In this document: one piece after another, positions 16,877-26,394 of the stretch
Layout of the letters: each line of letters starts with the position of its first letter
How positions within the stretch are numbered: the stretch's first letter is position 1
Assembly: GCF_030246845.1 (NCBI RefSeq)
Contig: NZ_CP126889.1
Location: 4,025,001 to 4,089,000, forward strand
DNA from: Enhydrobacter sp.
GTDB lineage: Bacteria > Pseudomonadota > Alphaproteobacteria > Reyranellales > Reyranellaceae
Reading direction: 5' to 3'
DNA: 64,000 nt
Translations under genes and position numbers: made by a program
Notes under the pieces: model-generated
Databases searched by the model: none
The model's input: only the letters and a program-made list of their open reading frames with translations
Told to the model about the DNA's origin: nothing

Positions 16877-18286
16877 TCAGCCCTTGGTGAGCCCTTCGGC
16901 GCGCAGATCGGCCAAAGCGGCATCCAGCGCCTGCCGCAGCCGCCCGAAAAGATCGGCCAGCTCGCTCTCGTTGATGATCAACGGCGGGCAGATCGCCACG
17001 CGGTCGCCCATGTTGCGGATGAACAGGCCGCGCTCGACGGCGTGGTTGTAGACGCGGTTGCCGACGCCGACCGCGGCCAGGTCGAACGGCGCCCTGGTCT
17101 TCTTGTCGGCGACGATCTCGAGAGCGCCAACCATGCCGATGCTCATCGCCTCGCCTACCAGCGGATGGTCGGCGAAGGACTGGATGTGTTTGCCGAATAC
17201 CGGGCTCATGCGCTTGGCGTGGCCGAACAGGTCGATCTCGTCGTAGATCTTCTGCGCCTCGAGGGCGACCGCGGCGGCCACCGGGTGACCGGAGTAGGTG
17301 AAGCCGTGGCCCCAGGTACCGATCTTGTCGCTCTCGCTCATCAGCGCCTGATAGATCTTGTCGTTCACCATCACCGCCGAGATCGGCAGGAACGAGGCCG
17401 ACAAGGCCTTGGCGCAGGTCAGGATATCCGGCTTGATGTCGAGTGTCTGGCAGCCCCAGACATTGCCGGTCCGCCCGAAGCCGCAGATCACCTCGTCGGC
17501 GACGAACAGCATGTCGTACTTGCGGCAGACCGCCTGGATCTTCTCGTAATAGCCCTTGGGCGGCACGATCACGCCGCCTGCGCCCATGACGGGCTCGCAG
17601 ATCATGGCCGCGACCTGGTCGGCGCCACCTTCCTTGAGGATGAGCTGCTCCAGCTCCTCTGCGCAACGCGTGGCGAACTGCTCCTCGGTCTCGCCGTCCT
17701 TGCCGAAGCGGTAGTAGTGCGGGCAGCTCGTGTGCAGGATCCCCGGGATCGGCAAGTCGAATGAACGATGGTTGTTCGGCAGGCCGGTGAGGCTGGCCGA
17801 CGCGACGGTGACACCGTGATAGCCCTTGAGGCGGGAGACGATTTTCTTCTTCTGCGGCCGGCCGAGGGCGTTGTTCATGTACCACACCATCTTGACGACG
17901 GTGTCGTTGGCCTCGGAGCCGGAGTTGGCGAAGAACACCTTCGACATCTCCACCGGCGCCATCTGCTTCAGCTTCTCGGCGAGGTTGATCGCCGGCTCGT
18001 GGCTGCGCTGGTTGAACGCGTGATAGAAGGGGAGCTGCTTCATCTGCTCGTAGGCGACCGTCGCCAGCCGCTCGTTGCTGAAGCCCAGCGCCGCCGACCA
18101 GAGGCCGGCCATTCCCTCGATATATTCCTTGCCGTCGTCGTCCATGACATAGACGCCGCGTCCCCGCACGATCGTCAGCGGGCCGGACGCCTCGTGCTTC
18201 TTGAAGTTCGTATAGGGATGGAGGTGATGCGCAATGTCGCGCGCGGCATTGGAGTTGCCGCGGAAACTGCGGGAAACGTCGTTCAT
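16877..18286 (-). CDS. Class III (omega) aminotransferase
   Basis: PLP-dependent aminotransferase of the omega-amino acid/pyruvate group, 469 aa. The start ATG 18286 gives MNDVSRSFRGNSNAARD; the upstream frame is unconserved. Motifs: GSEANDTVVKM for PLP phosphate, YHGVTVASASLTG, ICEPVMGAGGV, DEVICGFGRTG with the PLP-ring aspartate, and catalytic lysine in DILTCAKALSASFLP (about residue 290). Such enzymes act on beta-alanine, putrescine, taurine or other omega-amines with pyruvate as acceptor. Nearby uptake genes for peptides suggest a role in nitrogen catabolism, but the exact amine donor is open. Confidence 0.9.
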   Translation of the reverse strand: MNDVSRSFRGNSNAARDIAHHLHPYTNFKKHEASGPLTIVRGRGVYVMDDDGKEYIEGMAGLWSAALGFSNERLATVAYEQMKQLPFYHAFNQRSHEPAINLAEKLKQMAPVEMSKVFFANSGSEANDTVVKMVWYMNNALGRPQKKKIVSRLKGYHGVTVASASLTGLPNNHRSFDLPIPGILHTSCPHYYRFGKDGETEEQFATRCAEELEQLILKEGGADQVAAMICEPVMGAGGVIVPPKGYYEKIQAVCRKYDMLFVADEVICGFGRTGNVWGCQTLDIKPDILTCAKALSASFLPISAVMVNDKIYQALMSESDKIGTWGHGFTYSGHPVAAAVALEAQKIYDEIDLFGHAKRMSPVFGKHIQSFADHPLVGEAMSIGMVGALEIVADKKTRAPFDLAAVGVGNRVYNHAVERGLFIRNMGDRVAICPPLIINESELADLFGRLRQALDAALADLRAEGLTKG

Positions 18287-18496
18287 GGCTGCACCTGCAA
18301 GGAAACGCGAGAAAGGCACGATAGGAGGGCGTTTGGGGCCTGTCCAATGGATGTCTATTGGCCCCTGACGTGAAAATTTTTGTGGAATTGACGCGCTCAC
18401 ATCGCCAGTGCAGTTTGCCGGCCGTGCGCCGGCGCGCCGTGGCGGGGAACTCGGGGCCGGGAACGGCCGGCCGCGCATTGGAGGGGAGTTTCAACG

Positions 18497-20113
18497 ATGA
18501 AGTTCAGCTTGCGGCATTCCATGGCGTTGACGGCTGTCGTCTGCGCCGCCTTCGCGTTCGCCCAGCCGGCGGGCGCCAAAACCTTCCGCTGGGCCAACTC
18601 GGGCGACGTGAGCTCGATGGATCCCTACGCGCGCCAGGAGACGTTCCTTCTGACCTTCACGGCCAATATCTATGAAGGTCTGACCCGCCGCGACAAGGAT
18701 CTGAAGCTCGAGCCGGCGCTCGCGGTCAAGTGGGGCCAGACCGACCCCACCCACTGGTACTTCGACCTGCGGCCCGACGTGAAGTTCAGCGACGGCACGC
18801 CGTTCACGGCCGACGACGTCGTCTTCTCGATCGACCGCGCCAACGGTCCGGGGTCGAACATGAACGGCAACTTCTCGACGCTGAAGTCGATCAAGAAGGT
18901 GGGCGACCTGCGGGTCGAGGTCGAGACCACCGTGCCCGACCCGCTGCTGGCCGACAAATGGTCGTCGATCGGCATCATGTCCAAGGCCTGGTGCGAGAAG
19001 AACAACGCCGTCCACGCCGCCGACATGATCAAGAACGAGGAGAACTACGCGACCCGCAACGCCATGGGCACCGGCCCCTTCATGCTCAAGGAGCGCCGGG
19101 CGGGGGAGAAGACGGTTCTGGTCGTCAATCCCAACTGGTGGGACAAGCCGGTCCATAACCTGACGGAGGTGATCTTCACCCCGGTTCCCAACGCAGCCAC
19201 CCGTATCGCAGCGCTGAAGGCCGGCGACATCGACATGACCTACGAGGTGCCGCCGGCGGACACGGAAAACCTCAAAAGGGACCCCAACATCAAGGTGATG
19301 CAGGGTCCCGAGACGCGCATCGTCTATCTCGGCTTCGACGAGGAGCGCGACGAACTGGTCGAATCCAACATCAAGGGCAAGAACCCGTTCAAGGACAAGC
19401 GGGTCCGCGAGGCGATGTACCGCTCGATCGACATCGAGGCCATCAAGCGGACGGTGATGCGCGGGCAGTCCTTCCCGACCGCGCTCATGGTGGCGCGCGG
19501 CATCAACGGCTACACCGCCGATCTCGACAAGCGGCCGTCGCTGCTGAAGCCGGACGAAGCCAGGAAGATGCTGGCCGACGCGGGCTATCCCGACGGCTTC
19601 GAGGTCGGCATGGATTGCCCCAACGACCGCTATGTCAACGACGAGAAGATCTGCCAGGCAGTGGTGTCGATGCTGGCCAAGATCGGCATCAAGGTGAATC
19701 TGCGGGCCCAGACGCGCAACCTCTTCTTCGCCAAGATCCTGCGCAGCACCAGCGACGGCAAGCCCAACAAGACCAGCTTTTTCATGCTGGGCTGGTCGCC
19801 CGGGACGACCTACGACGTCCACAACGTCTTCGAGCAGCTCCTCCAGACGCCGGACATCAAGCGCAAGAAGGGCCTCTACAACGTGGGCGGATACTCGAAC
19901 AAGAAGTTCGACGAGCTGGCCGACAAGATCGAGGTCGAGACCGACAAGGCCAAGCGCGACGCCATGATCCACGAGGCCACCAAGATCTACGTCGACGATT
20001 ACGCCTATATCCCGCTGCACCAGCAGGCGCTGGTCTGGGCGATGCGCAAGAATGTCGACCTGGTGCAGCCGGCCGACAACACGTTTCCGCTGCGTTTCGT
20101 GAACATCAAGTAG
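18497..20113 (+). CDS. dppA: Dipeptide/oligopeptide ABC transporter substrate-binding protein
   Basis: Periplasmic family-5 binding protein, 538 aa, with a Sec leader ending QPAGA before KTFRWANSGDVSSMDPYA. Family landmarks: EGLTRRDKDLKLEPALA, RPDVKFSDGTPFTADDV and PFKDKRVREAMYRSID. AGGGGAG precedes the ATG. It heads an operon with two permeases and two ATPases (20175-24168), making a complete importer. Peptides are the default substrate for the family, but opines, nickel or glutathione are alternatives; the downstream M20 amidohydrolase suggests acylated amino acids or peptides. The dpp symbols denote position in the operon only. Confidence 0.88.
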   Translation: MKFSLRHSMALTAVVCAAFAFAQPAGAKTFRWANSGDVSSMDPYARQETFLLTFTANIYEGLTRRDKDLKLEPALAVKWGQTDPTHWYFDLRPDVKFSDGTPFTADDVVFSIDRANGPGSNMNGNFSTLKSIKKVGDLRVEVETTVPDPLLADKWSSIGIMSKAWCEKNNAVHAADMIKNEENYATRNAMGTGPFMLKERRAGEKTVLVVNPNWWDKPVHNLTEVIFTPVPNAATRIAALKAGDIDMTYEVPPADTENLKRDPNIKVMQGPETRIVYLGFDEERDELVESNIKGKNPFKDKRVREAMYRSIDIEAIKRTVMRGQSFPTALMVARGINGYTADLDKRPSLLKPDEARKMLADAGYPDGFEVGMDCPNDRYVNDEKICQAVVSMLAKIGIKVNLRAQTRNLFFAKILRSTSDGKPNKTSFFMLGWSPGTTYDVHNVFEQLLQTPDIKRKKGLYNVGGYSNKKFDELADKIEVETDKAKRDAMIHEATKIYVDDYAYIPLHQQALVWAMRKNVDLVQPADNTFPLRFVNIK

Positions 20114-20174
20114 GATTGCCACTGGCCGGCTCCGAGTCGCGCGACGCGGTCGGAGCCGGCGCTTTCGTCAAGAC

Positions 20175-21164
20175 ATGCTCGCCTTCATCCTGAGACGCCT
20201 GATGCAATCCGTCGCCGTGCTGCTGGCGGTCGGCATGGTGTCGTTCTTCCTCTTCCGCTATGTCGGCGATCCGATCAACGCCATGGTCGGGCAGGACACG
20301 CCGGCGGTGGAACGCGAGGCCCTGCGCCAGAAGCTCGGTCTCGACGATCCGGCCCCGGTCCAGTTCGTGCGCTTCATCACCAATGCCGCGCATGGCGAGT
20401 TCGGGCTGAGCTACCGCACGTCCGAGCCGGTGAACCGCATGATCCTGGAACGCCTGCCGGCGACGCTCGAGCTCTCGTTCTGCGCCGCGCTGTTCGCGCT
20501 CCTGGTGGGCGTGCCGATGGGGGTCTATACCGGCCTCTACCCGCGTCACTGGACCAGCCGGCTGCTGCAGGCGGTCTCGCTGATCGGGATCTCGCTCCCG
20601 ACCTTCCTGATCGGCATCCTGCTCATCCTTTTCTTTTCGGTCATTCTGCGCTGGCTGCCGTCCTTCGGCCGCGGCGAGACCGTGGCCATCGGCTGGTGGA
20701 CGACCAATTTCCTGCGCTGGAAGGGACTCGAGGCGCTGATCCTGCCCTCGATCACCCTCGGCCTGTTCCAGCTCACCCTGCTGATGCGCCTGGTGCGCTC
20801 GGAAATGCTCGAAGTGATGCGCACCGACTACATCAAGTTCGCGCGCGCCCGCGGTCTCACCAACCGCGCGATCAATTTCGGCCATGCGCTCAAGAACACG
20901 CTGGTTCCCGTCATCACCGTCACCGGCCTGCAGCTCGGCTCGCTGATCGCCTTCGCCCTCGTCACCGAGACGGTGTTCGCCTGGCCGGGCGTCGGCCAGC
21001 TCTTCATCCAGTCCGTGCAGTTCTCGGACATCCCGGTGATGGCGGCCTATCTGATGCTGATCGGGCTTTTTTTCGTGATCATCAATCTGGCCGTCGATCT
21101 GCTCTACTTCGTCGTCGACCCGCGGCTGCGCGGCCAGATGGGCATGCGTTCGGGCGCGCACTGA
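20175..21164 (+). CDS. dppB: Dipeptide-type ABC transporter permease 1
   Basis: Inner-membrane permease, 329 aa, about six helices. The N-terminal segment MLAFILRRLMQSVAVLLAVG and the start of the mature loop FRYVGDPINAMVGQ are typical of DppB/OppB. The coupling loop EVMRTDYIKFARARGL (about 215-230) contacts the ATPases, and TETVFAWPGVGQL is conserved. It lies 61 bp after the binding protein and one base before the second permease, so the genes are co-transcribed. Confidence 0.92.
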   Translation: MLAFILRRLMQSVAVLLAVGMVSFFLFRYVGDPINAMVGQDTPAVEREALRQKLGLDDPAPVQFVRFITNAAHGEFGLSYRTSEPVNRMILERLPATLELSFCAALFALLVGVPMGVYTGLYPRHWTSRLLQAVSLIGISLPTFLIGILLILFFSVILRWLPSFGRGETVAIGWWTTNFLRWKGLEALILPSITLGLFQLTLLMRLVRSEMLEVMRTDYIKFARARGLTNRAINFGHALKNTLVPVITVTGLQLGSLIAFALVTETVFAWPGVGQLFIQSVQFSDIPVMAAYLMLIGLFFVIINLAVDLLYFVVDPRLRGQMGMRSGAH

Positions 21165-21165
21165 C

Positions 21166-22101
21166 ATGGCAGGCCGCGCCGCGTTGGCCCAATGGCTGCA
21201 TCAGGCTGCCGACAGCGACATCTGGTGGAGCTTCAAGTCGTCGGCCACCACGGTGGTTGCCGCCGTCGTGACGCTGCTCATCATCGCCATGGCGTTCCTC
21301 GCGCCGGTGATCGCGCCGCACACGCCGTTCGATCCGGCGACGCTCAGCCTCAGCGACGGACTGAAGCCGCCGGTGCTGATCTCGCCCGACGGCGACTGGA
21401 GCTTCCCGCTCGGCACCGACGATCAGGGCAGGGACGTGCTGTCCTCGATCATGTACGGCACGCGGCTGTCGCTGATCGTGGGCTTCGCCTCGGTCATCGT
21501 GGCGATGGTGCTCGGTATCGCGCTCGGCCTGGTGAGCGGCTACTTCGGCGGCACGACGGACGCGGTGATCATGCGGATCGCCGACGTGCAACTCACCTTT
21601 CCGGCGATCCTGGTGGCCCTGCTGATCGATGGCCTGGTTCGCGGCCTGATTTCGTCGCAGCGCCATGACGAGATCGCCACCTTCGTCATCATCGGCGCGA
21701 TCGGACTCTCGTTCTGGGTCCAGTACGCCCGGACCGTGCGCGGCTCGGTGCTGGTGGAGAAGAACAAGGAATATGTCCAGGCGGCGCGGGTGATCGGCCT
21801 GTCGCCGGCCGTGATCATGGTCCGGCACGTCCTGCCCAACGTGACCGGGCCGGTGCTCGTGATTGCCACCATCAATCTTGGCCTCGCCATCATCACCGAG
21901 GCGACGCTTTCCTTTCTCGGCGTCGGCCTGCCTTCGACCGAGCCGTCGCTCGGCACGTTGATCCGGCTCGGCAACGAGCTCCTGCAGTCCGGCGAATGGT
22001 GGATCACCGTGTTTCCCGGCATCACGCTCGCGGTTCTGGTCCTGGCGGTGAACCTGCTGGGCGACTGGCTGCGCGATGCGCTCAATCCGAAGCTGCGCTG
22101 A
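21166..22101 (+). CDS. dppC: Dipeptide-type ABC transporter permease 2
   Basis: Second inner-membrane permease, 311 aa. It has the DppC-type N-terminal helix, the periplasmic LGTDDQGRDVLSSIMYG motif, and the coupling loop KEYVQAARVIGLSP followed by MVRHVLPN. A conserved EATLSFLGVGLPSTEPSLG precedes the last helices. Its stop codon overlaps the ATG of the first ATPase gene (TGATG), indicating translational coupling. Confidence 0.92.
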   Translation: MAGRAALAQWLHQAADSDIWWSFKSSATTVVAAVVTLLIIAMAFLAPVIAPHTPFDPATLSLSDGLKPPVLISPDGDWSFPLGTDDQGRDVLSSIMYGTRLSLIVGFASVIVAMVLGIALGLVSGYFGGTTDAVIMRIADVQLTFPAILVALLIDGLVRGLISSQRHDEIATFVIIGAIGLSFWVQYARTVRGSVLVEKNKEYVQAARVIGLSPAVIMVRHVLPNVTGPVLVIATINLGLAIITEATLSFLGVGLPSTEPSLGTLIRLGNELLQSGEWWITVFPGITLAVLVLAVNLLGDWLRDALNPKLR

Positions 22102-23135
22102 TGGCTGTCTCCCGCAAACCCTGGTCGAACGAAGCGCCGCTGCTCGAAGTGAAGAATCTGCGCGTCGAGTTCCCGACGCGGCGCGGCACGCTCGTTGCGG
22201 TCGATGACGTGTCGCTCGAGATCGCGGCTGGCGAGGTGCTGGGCGTCGTGGGCGAATCGGGCGCCGGCAAGTCGCTCACCGGCAATGCCATCATCGGCCT
22301 GCTCGAGCCGCCTGGCCGGGTGGCCGGCGGCGAGATCCGGCTCGAGGGGCGTCGTATCGACGACCTGCCCTACGAGGAAATGCGCAAGGTGCGCGGCGCG
22401 CAGATCGGCGCCATTTTCCAGGATCCGCTGACCAGCCTCAATCCGCTCTATTCGGTCGGTCGACAGCTCGTCGAGACCATCCAGACGCATCTGCCTTTGT
22501 CGGCGGGCCAGGCACGCAAGCGCGCGGTCGATCTCTTGAAGGAGGTGGGCATCCCCGCCGCCGAGCAGCGCATCGACCACTATCCCCACCAGTTTTCCGG
22601 CGGCATGCGCCAGCGCGTCGTGATCGCGCTGGCCCTTTGCGCCGGCCCGAAGCTGATCGTGGCCGACGAGCCCACGACGGCGCTCGACGTCTCCATCCAG
22701 GCGCAGGTGATTGCGCTTCTCAAGCGCCTGTGCCGCGAGCACGGGACAGCGGTGATGCTGGTCACCCACGACATGGGCGTGATCGCCGAGACAGCCGACC
22801 GTGTCGCCGTGATGTATGCCGGCCGCATCGTCGAGATCGGGCCGGTGCGCGAGGTGATCAAGGATGCCAAGCATCCTTACACCGAAGGTCTGATGGGATC
22901 GATTCCCAGCCTCGGCCATCGCACCGAACGGTTGACCCAGATCGACGGCGCCATGCCGCGCCTCACCGAGATTCCAAGGGGCTGCGCCTTCAATCCGCGC
23001 TGCCGTCATCGCGGTCGGCGTTGCCTGGCCGAACGTCCCGACCTGATCCCGACGGGCAACGGCAGTGCCGCCTGCTGGCTGCACGATGCGAATGGCGTCG
23101 GCGATCCTGTCGCGGAGGAATTGGCCCATGCCTGA
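22101..23135 (+). CDS. dppD: Dipeptide-type ABC transporter ATP-binding protein 1
   Basis: Cytoplasmic ATPase, 344 aa. Walker A is GESGAGKS (about 51-58), signature FSGGMRQR, Walker B LIVADEPTTALD. The C-terminal oligopeptide-family tail has the spaced cysteines GCAFNPRCRHRGRRC and a further cysteine near AACWL, the pattern associated with an iron-sulfur site in DppD-type proteins. The start overlaps the permease stop; the end overlaps the next gene by 8 bp. Confidence 0.93.
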   Translation: MAVSRKPWSNEAPLLEVKNLRVEFPTRRGTLVAVDDVSLEIAAGEVLGVVGESGAGKSLTGNAIIGLLEPPGRVAGGEIRLEGRRIDDLPYEEMRKVRGAQIGAIFQDPLTSLNPLYSVGRQLVETIQTHLPLSAGQARKRAVDLLKEVGIPAAEQRIDHYPHQFSGGMRQRVVIALALCAGPKLIVADEPTTALDVSIQAQVIALLKRLCREHGTAVMLVTHDMGVIAETADRVAVMYAGRIVEIGPVREVIKDAKHPYTEGLMGSIPSLGHRTERLTQIDGAMPRLTEIPRGCAFNPRCRHRGRRCLAERPDLIPTGNGSAACWLHDANGVGDPVAEELAHA

Positions 23136-24168
23136 CGGCGGAGCCAGGCCGTTCGTCCGCATCGAGGGGCTGAAGCGGCATTTCGACGTCTCGCCGCCGT
23201 GGCTGGTGCGGCTGCTCGAAGGGCGCGGGCGTCAGATCGTCCAGGCGGTCGACGGCATCGACATCGACATCGCCAAGGGCGAGACCTTTTCGCTGGTCGG
23301 CGAATCGGGTTGCGGCAAGTCGACCGTGGCGCGGCTGGTGGTGGGACTCTATCCCCCTTCGGCGGGGCACATCGCGTTCGACGGCGACGACATTACGCGG
23401 CGGCGCGGGCGGGCGCAGACCTCGGCCTTGCGCCGGCGTCTGCAGATGATCTTCCAGGATCCCTACGCCAGCCTCAATCCGCGCTGGCGCGTGTTCGACA
23501 TCGTTGCCGAGCCGATCCGCGCCTTCGGGCTGGCGCTCGACAAGGCCGACCTCGAGAAGCAGGTGGGCGATCTCCTGCGCCAGGTGCGGCTGACGCCAGC
23601 GGACGGGCGCAAGTATCCGCATGAGTTCTCGGGCGGCCAGCGCCAGCGCATCTCCATCGCGCGGGCACTGGCGAGCCGCCCGGAGTTCCTGGTGTGCGAC
23701 GAGCCGACCTCGGCCCTCGACGTCTCCGTGCAGGCGCAGATCCTGAACCTGATGATGGATCTGCAGCGGCGGTTCGGGCTGACCTACCTCTTCATCTCGC
23801 ACAACCTTGCCGTCGTCTATCACATCTCCACGCGAGTGGGCGTGATGTATCTCGGCCGCCTGGTCGAGCAGGCGCCGACGGACACGCTGTTCAAGCGTCC
23901 CAAGCACCCCTACACGCGCATGCTGCTCGACACGATCCCCGATCTCGACATGAGCGGGCGGCAGCGCGTTCCGGTCGCCGGCGAGGTGCCGAGCCCGATC
24001 GATCCTCCCTCGGGCTGCAGCTTCCATCCGCGTTGTCCCTTCGCCAATGAACGCTGCAAGCGCGAACGGCCGCTGTTGCTGCCGATCGAAGGCGGCGCGG
24101 TGGCCTGCCATGCCGTCGAGGAGGGACGGCTCGCGGTCGAACAACGCAGCTACGCCGCCGTCCGCTAA
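23128..24168 (+). CDS. dppF: Dipeptide-type ABC transporter ATP-binding protein 2
   Basis: Second cytoplasmic ATPase, 346 aa. Walker A GESGCGKST, Q-loop in MIFQDPYASLNPR, signature FSGGQRQR, Walker B FLVCDEPTSALDVS, and the C-terminal cysteine tail GCSFHPRCPFANERC. It completes the importer that starts at 18497. ATG 23128 overlaps the end of the first ATPase gene. Confidence 0.93.
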   Translation: MPDGGARPFVRIEGLKRHFDVSPPWLVRLLEGRGRQIVQAVDGIDIDIAKGETFSLVGESGCGKSTVARLVVGLYPPSAGHIAFDGDDITRRRGRAQTSALRRRLQMIFQDPYASLNPRWRVFDIVAEPIRAFGLALDKADLEKQVGDLLRQVRLTPADGRKYPHEFSGGQRQRISIARALASRPEFLVCDEPTSALDVSVQAQILNLMMDLQRRFGLTYLFISHNLAVVYHISTRVGVMYLGRLVEQAPTDTLFKRPKHPYTRMLLDTIPDLDMSGRQRVPVAGEVPSPIDPPSGCSFHPRCPFANERCKRERPLLLPIEGGAVACHAVEEGRLAVEQRSYAAVR

Positions 24169-24223
24169 GTCGCGGCAATTGGCTGCAGGGAGCGTGATGT
24201 GCGGTGCTGCACACTTGCCGTGC

Positions 24224-24251
24224 TTGACCCGCTGTCGCCGTTGCTTACGAT
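24224..24251 (+). promoter_or_regulatory. Candidate sigma-70-type promoter for the M20 amidohydrolase
   Basis: TTGACC (24224-24229), 16-base spacer, TACGAT (24246-24251), ending 27 bp before the ATG at 24279. It suggests separate transcription from the transporter operon. This is read by eye only. Confidence 0.4.
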
Positions 24252-24278
24252 CCGCACCTATATTTTTTGGAGAAGTCC

Positions 24279-25472
24279 ATGCCGGTTATCAACCGCATCG
24301 CCTCGTTTCACAGGGACATGACGGCGTGGCGGCACGACATTCATCGCCATCCCGAGACGGCCTTCGAGGAAGTGCGGACGTCCGACATCGTCGCGGAGAA
24401 GCTGAAGTCCTTCGGTCTCGAGGTGCATCGCGGCCTGGCCAAGACCGGCGTGGTCGGCGTGCTTCGTTCCGGGACCTCCAAGCGCGCGATCGGCCTGCGC
24501 GCCGACATGGATGCGCTCGACGTGCACGAGACGAACGAGTTCGGTCACAAATCGACCGTTCCGGGCAAGATGCACGCCTGCGGCCACGACGGCCACACGG
24601 TGATGCTGCTGGGGGCCGCGAAGTACCTCGCCGAGACCCGGCACTTCGACGGCACCGTCTACTTCATCTTCCAGCCGGCCGAGGAGAACGAGGGCGGCGG
24701 CCGCGTCATGGTCGAGGAGGGGCTGTTCGAGAAGTTCCCGTGTGAGGGTGTGTACGGCATGCACAACATCCCGGGCATTCCGGTGGGGCGCTTCGCCGTC
24801 AGGCCGGGGCCGATGATGGCGGCCTACGACATCTTCGAGATCGTCGTGAAGGGCGTGGGCGCCCATGGGGCGATGCCCCATCACGGCGTCGATCCGGTGG
24901 TGGTGGGCGCCCATATCGTGACGGCCTTGCAGTCGATCGTGGCGCGCAACGTCGATCCCATGGACACCGCCGTCGTCTCGACGACCCAGATCCATTCGGG
25001 CGATACTTGGAACGTCATCCCGCAGGAATGCGTGCTGCGTGGCACCGTCCGCACCTTCAAGAAGCCGGTGCAGGACATGATCGAGAAGCAGATCGAGAAG
25101 ATCGCGCGCAACGTCGCGGCCGGCTTCGGCGCCGATGTCACCAGGTGGCGCTACGAGCGCCGTTATCCCGCCACCGTGAACAGTCCGCAGGAGACCGAGT
25201 TCGCGGCGGAGGCGGCCACGGCTCTGGTCGGGATGGACAATGTCAACCGCAATCCCACGCCGGCGATGGGCAGCGAGGATTTCGCCTGGATGCTCCTGAA
25301 GAAGCCGGGTTGCTACATCTGGATCGGCAACGGCGACGGCGAAGGAAGCTGCATGGTCCACAACCCGGGGTATGACTTCAACGACGAGATCCTGCCGCTC
25401 GGTGCGTCCTACTGGGCGACCCTGGTCGAGCAGCAGCTCGCGCGCCAGTCGGTTCCCCAAGCAGCGGAATAA
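24279..25472 (+). CDS. M20-family amidohydrolase/peptidase (hippurate or N-acyl amino acid hydrolase type)
   Basis: Zinc-dependent hydrolase of 397 aa that cleaves the amide bond of N-acylated amino acids. Metal-ligand motifs are seen: GLRADMDALD, KMHACGHDGHTVMLLG, FQPAEENEGGGRVM and GMHNIPGIPVGRF; the lid domain begins near VKGVGAHGAMPH, and a final metal-ligand histidine is in CMVHNPGYDFND. ATG 24279 follows TTGGAGAAG; an in-frame TTG twelve bases upstream is less likely. It lies 110 bp after the dipeptide importer, so imported acyl-peptides or acylated amino acids are plausible substrates. Confidence 0.88.
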   Translation: MPVINRIASFHRDMTAWRHDIHRHPETAFEEVRTSDIVAEKLKSFGLEVHRGLAKTGVVGVLRSGTSKRAIGLRADMDALDVHETNEFGHKSTVPGKMHACGHDGHTVMLLGAAKYLAETRHFDGTVYFIFQPAEENEGGGRVMVEEGLFEKFPCEGVYGMHNIPGIPVGRFAVRPGPMMAAYDIFEIVVKGVGAHGAMPHHGVDPVVVGAHIVTALQSIVARNVDPMDTAVVSTTQIHSGDTWNVIPQECVLRGTVRTFKKPVQDMIEKQIEKIARNVAAGFGADVTRWRYERRYPATVNSPQETEFAAEAATALVGMDNVNRNPTPAMGSEDFAWMLLKKPGCYIWIGNGDGEGSCMVHNPGYDFNDEILPLGASYWATLVEQQLARQSVPQAAE

Positions 25473-25495
25473 GGGTCGCGTCCGACAAGTTCGTT

Positions 25496-26356
25496 GTGGC
25501 CGTGTCAGCTCATCCTTATGCCGGTGGCCGGATCGGCCTTGCGACGATCCATGCCAAGGAGCGCGCCATCGCTCCTCCGTTCCGTCGCCTGATCGATGCC
25601 AAGGTCGTCGTCGCGCCCAATCTGAACACCGACATCCTTGGCACGTTCACGGGCGAGGTTCCGCGACCCGATGCCCTGGTCGAGACATCCCTGCTCAAGG
25701 CGGAGCTCGTGTTCCGCACCATGGATGTCGACTGCGCGATTGCGAGCGAGGGCAGCTACGGGCCGATCGACCGCTTGCCGTTCAACGCCGGCGGCCTCGA
25801 AATCATGGCCTTCGTCGACCGCAGGCGCGGCATTCGCCTCGTGGAGACGATGACGACACACCGCACCAACTGGCGCCTGATGGCCTTCGAGGCCGGTGAT
25901 CCCTCGGTGCCGCAGGCGGTGAAATCACTGGGTTTTCCCGACTATGGCGTGTTCGTGATCCGCGGCAGCGTCGGCGGCTACACTGTCAAGGACCTCGCTA
26001 CCGTCGACGATGTCGTGGCGGCCGTCGATCGGGAGGCACGGCGCTCGGAGGACGGCAAGGCGCTGGTGGTGGCCGACATGCGGGCCCATCGCAATCCGAC
26101 GCGCATGAAGGTGCTGCGGGCGCTCGCGTGGCGGCTCGCCAGGCGGTTGGCGACGCTCTGTCCGAGATGTGGGGCGCCGGGCTTCGGACACATGCTGTCG
26201 CCCCGCGGCCTGCCCTGCGAGGCATGCGGCGAGCCCACGCACTGGATCGACTTCGAGGTCGACGGCTGCGCCTGCTGCGGCCATGCTGTCGCTCGGCCGC
26301 GCAGCGACGGTCGACGGACGGCGCCCAGGCTTTCCTGCAGCGCCTGTCACGGCTGA
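25496..26356 (+). CDS. DUF6671-like protein with C-terminal zinc-ribbon cysteines
   Basis: 286 aa from GTG 25496 (GTG 25502 is an alternative; neither has a convincing ribosome site). The N-terminal 200 residues include TIHAKERAIAPPF, NTDILGTFTGEVPRP, SEGSYGPIDRLPF and ADMRAHRNPTRM; I associate these with DUF6671, from memory. The C-terminal 80 residues have four Cys pairs (CPRCG, CEACG, CACCGH, CSACHG), consistent with two zinc ribbons. No activity is known. It sits between an amidohydrolase and a dioxygenase, with no evidence of a shared pathway. Confidence 0.7.
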   Translation: MAVSAHPYAGGRIGLATIHAKERAIAPPFRRLIDAKVVVAPNLNTDILGTFTGEVPRPDALVETSLLKAELVFRTMDVDCAIASEGSYGPIDRLPFNAGGLEIMAFVDRRRGIRLVETMTTHRTNWRLMAFEAGDPSVPQAVKSLGFPDYGVFVIRGSVGGYTVKDLATVDDVVAAVDREARRSEDGKALVVADMRAHRNPTRMKVLRALAWRLARRLATLCPRCGAPGFGHMLSPRGLPCEACGEPTHWIDFEVDGCACCGHAVARPRSDGRRTAPRLSCSACHG

Positions 26357-26394
26357 CCGTCGACGGCGGTCGCGCTGCCAAGGAGAAAGAGAGA

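Noticed and set aside
18388..18416. TTGACG with a CAGTTT box 17 bases on, upstream of the dppA-like gene
   Set aside because: The -10 match is poor; not enough to claim a promoter.
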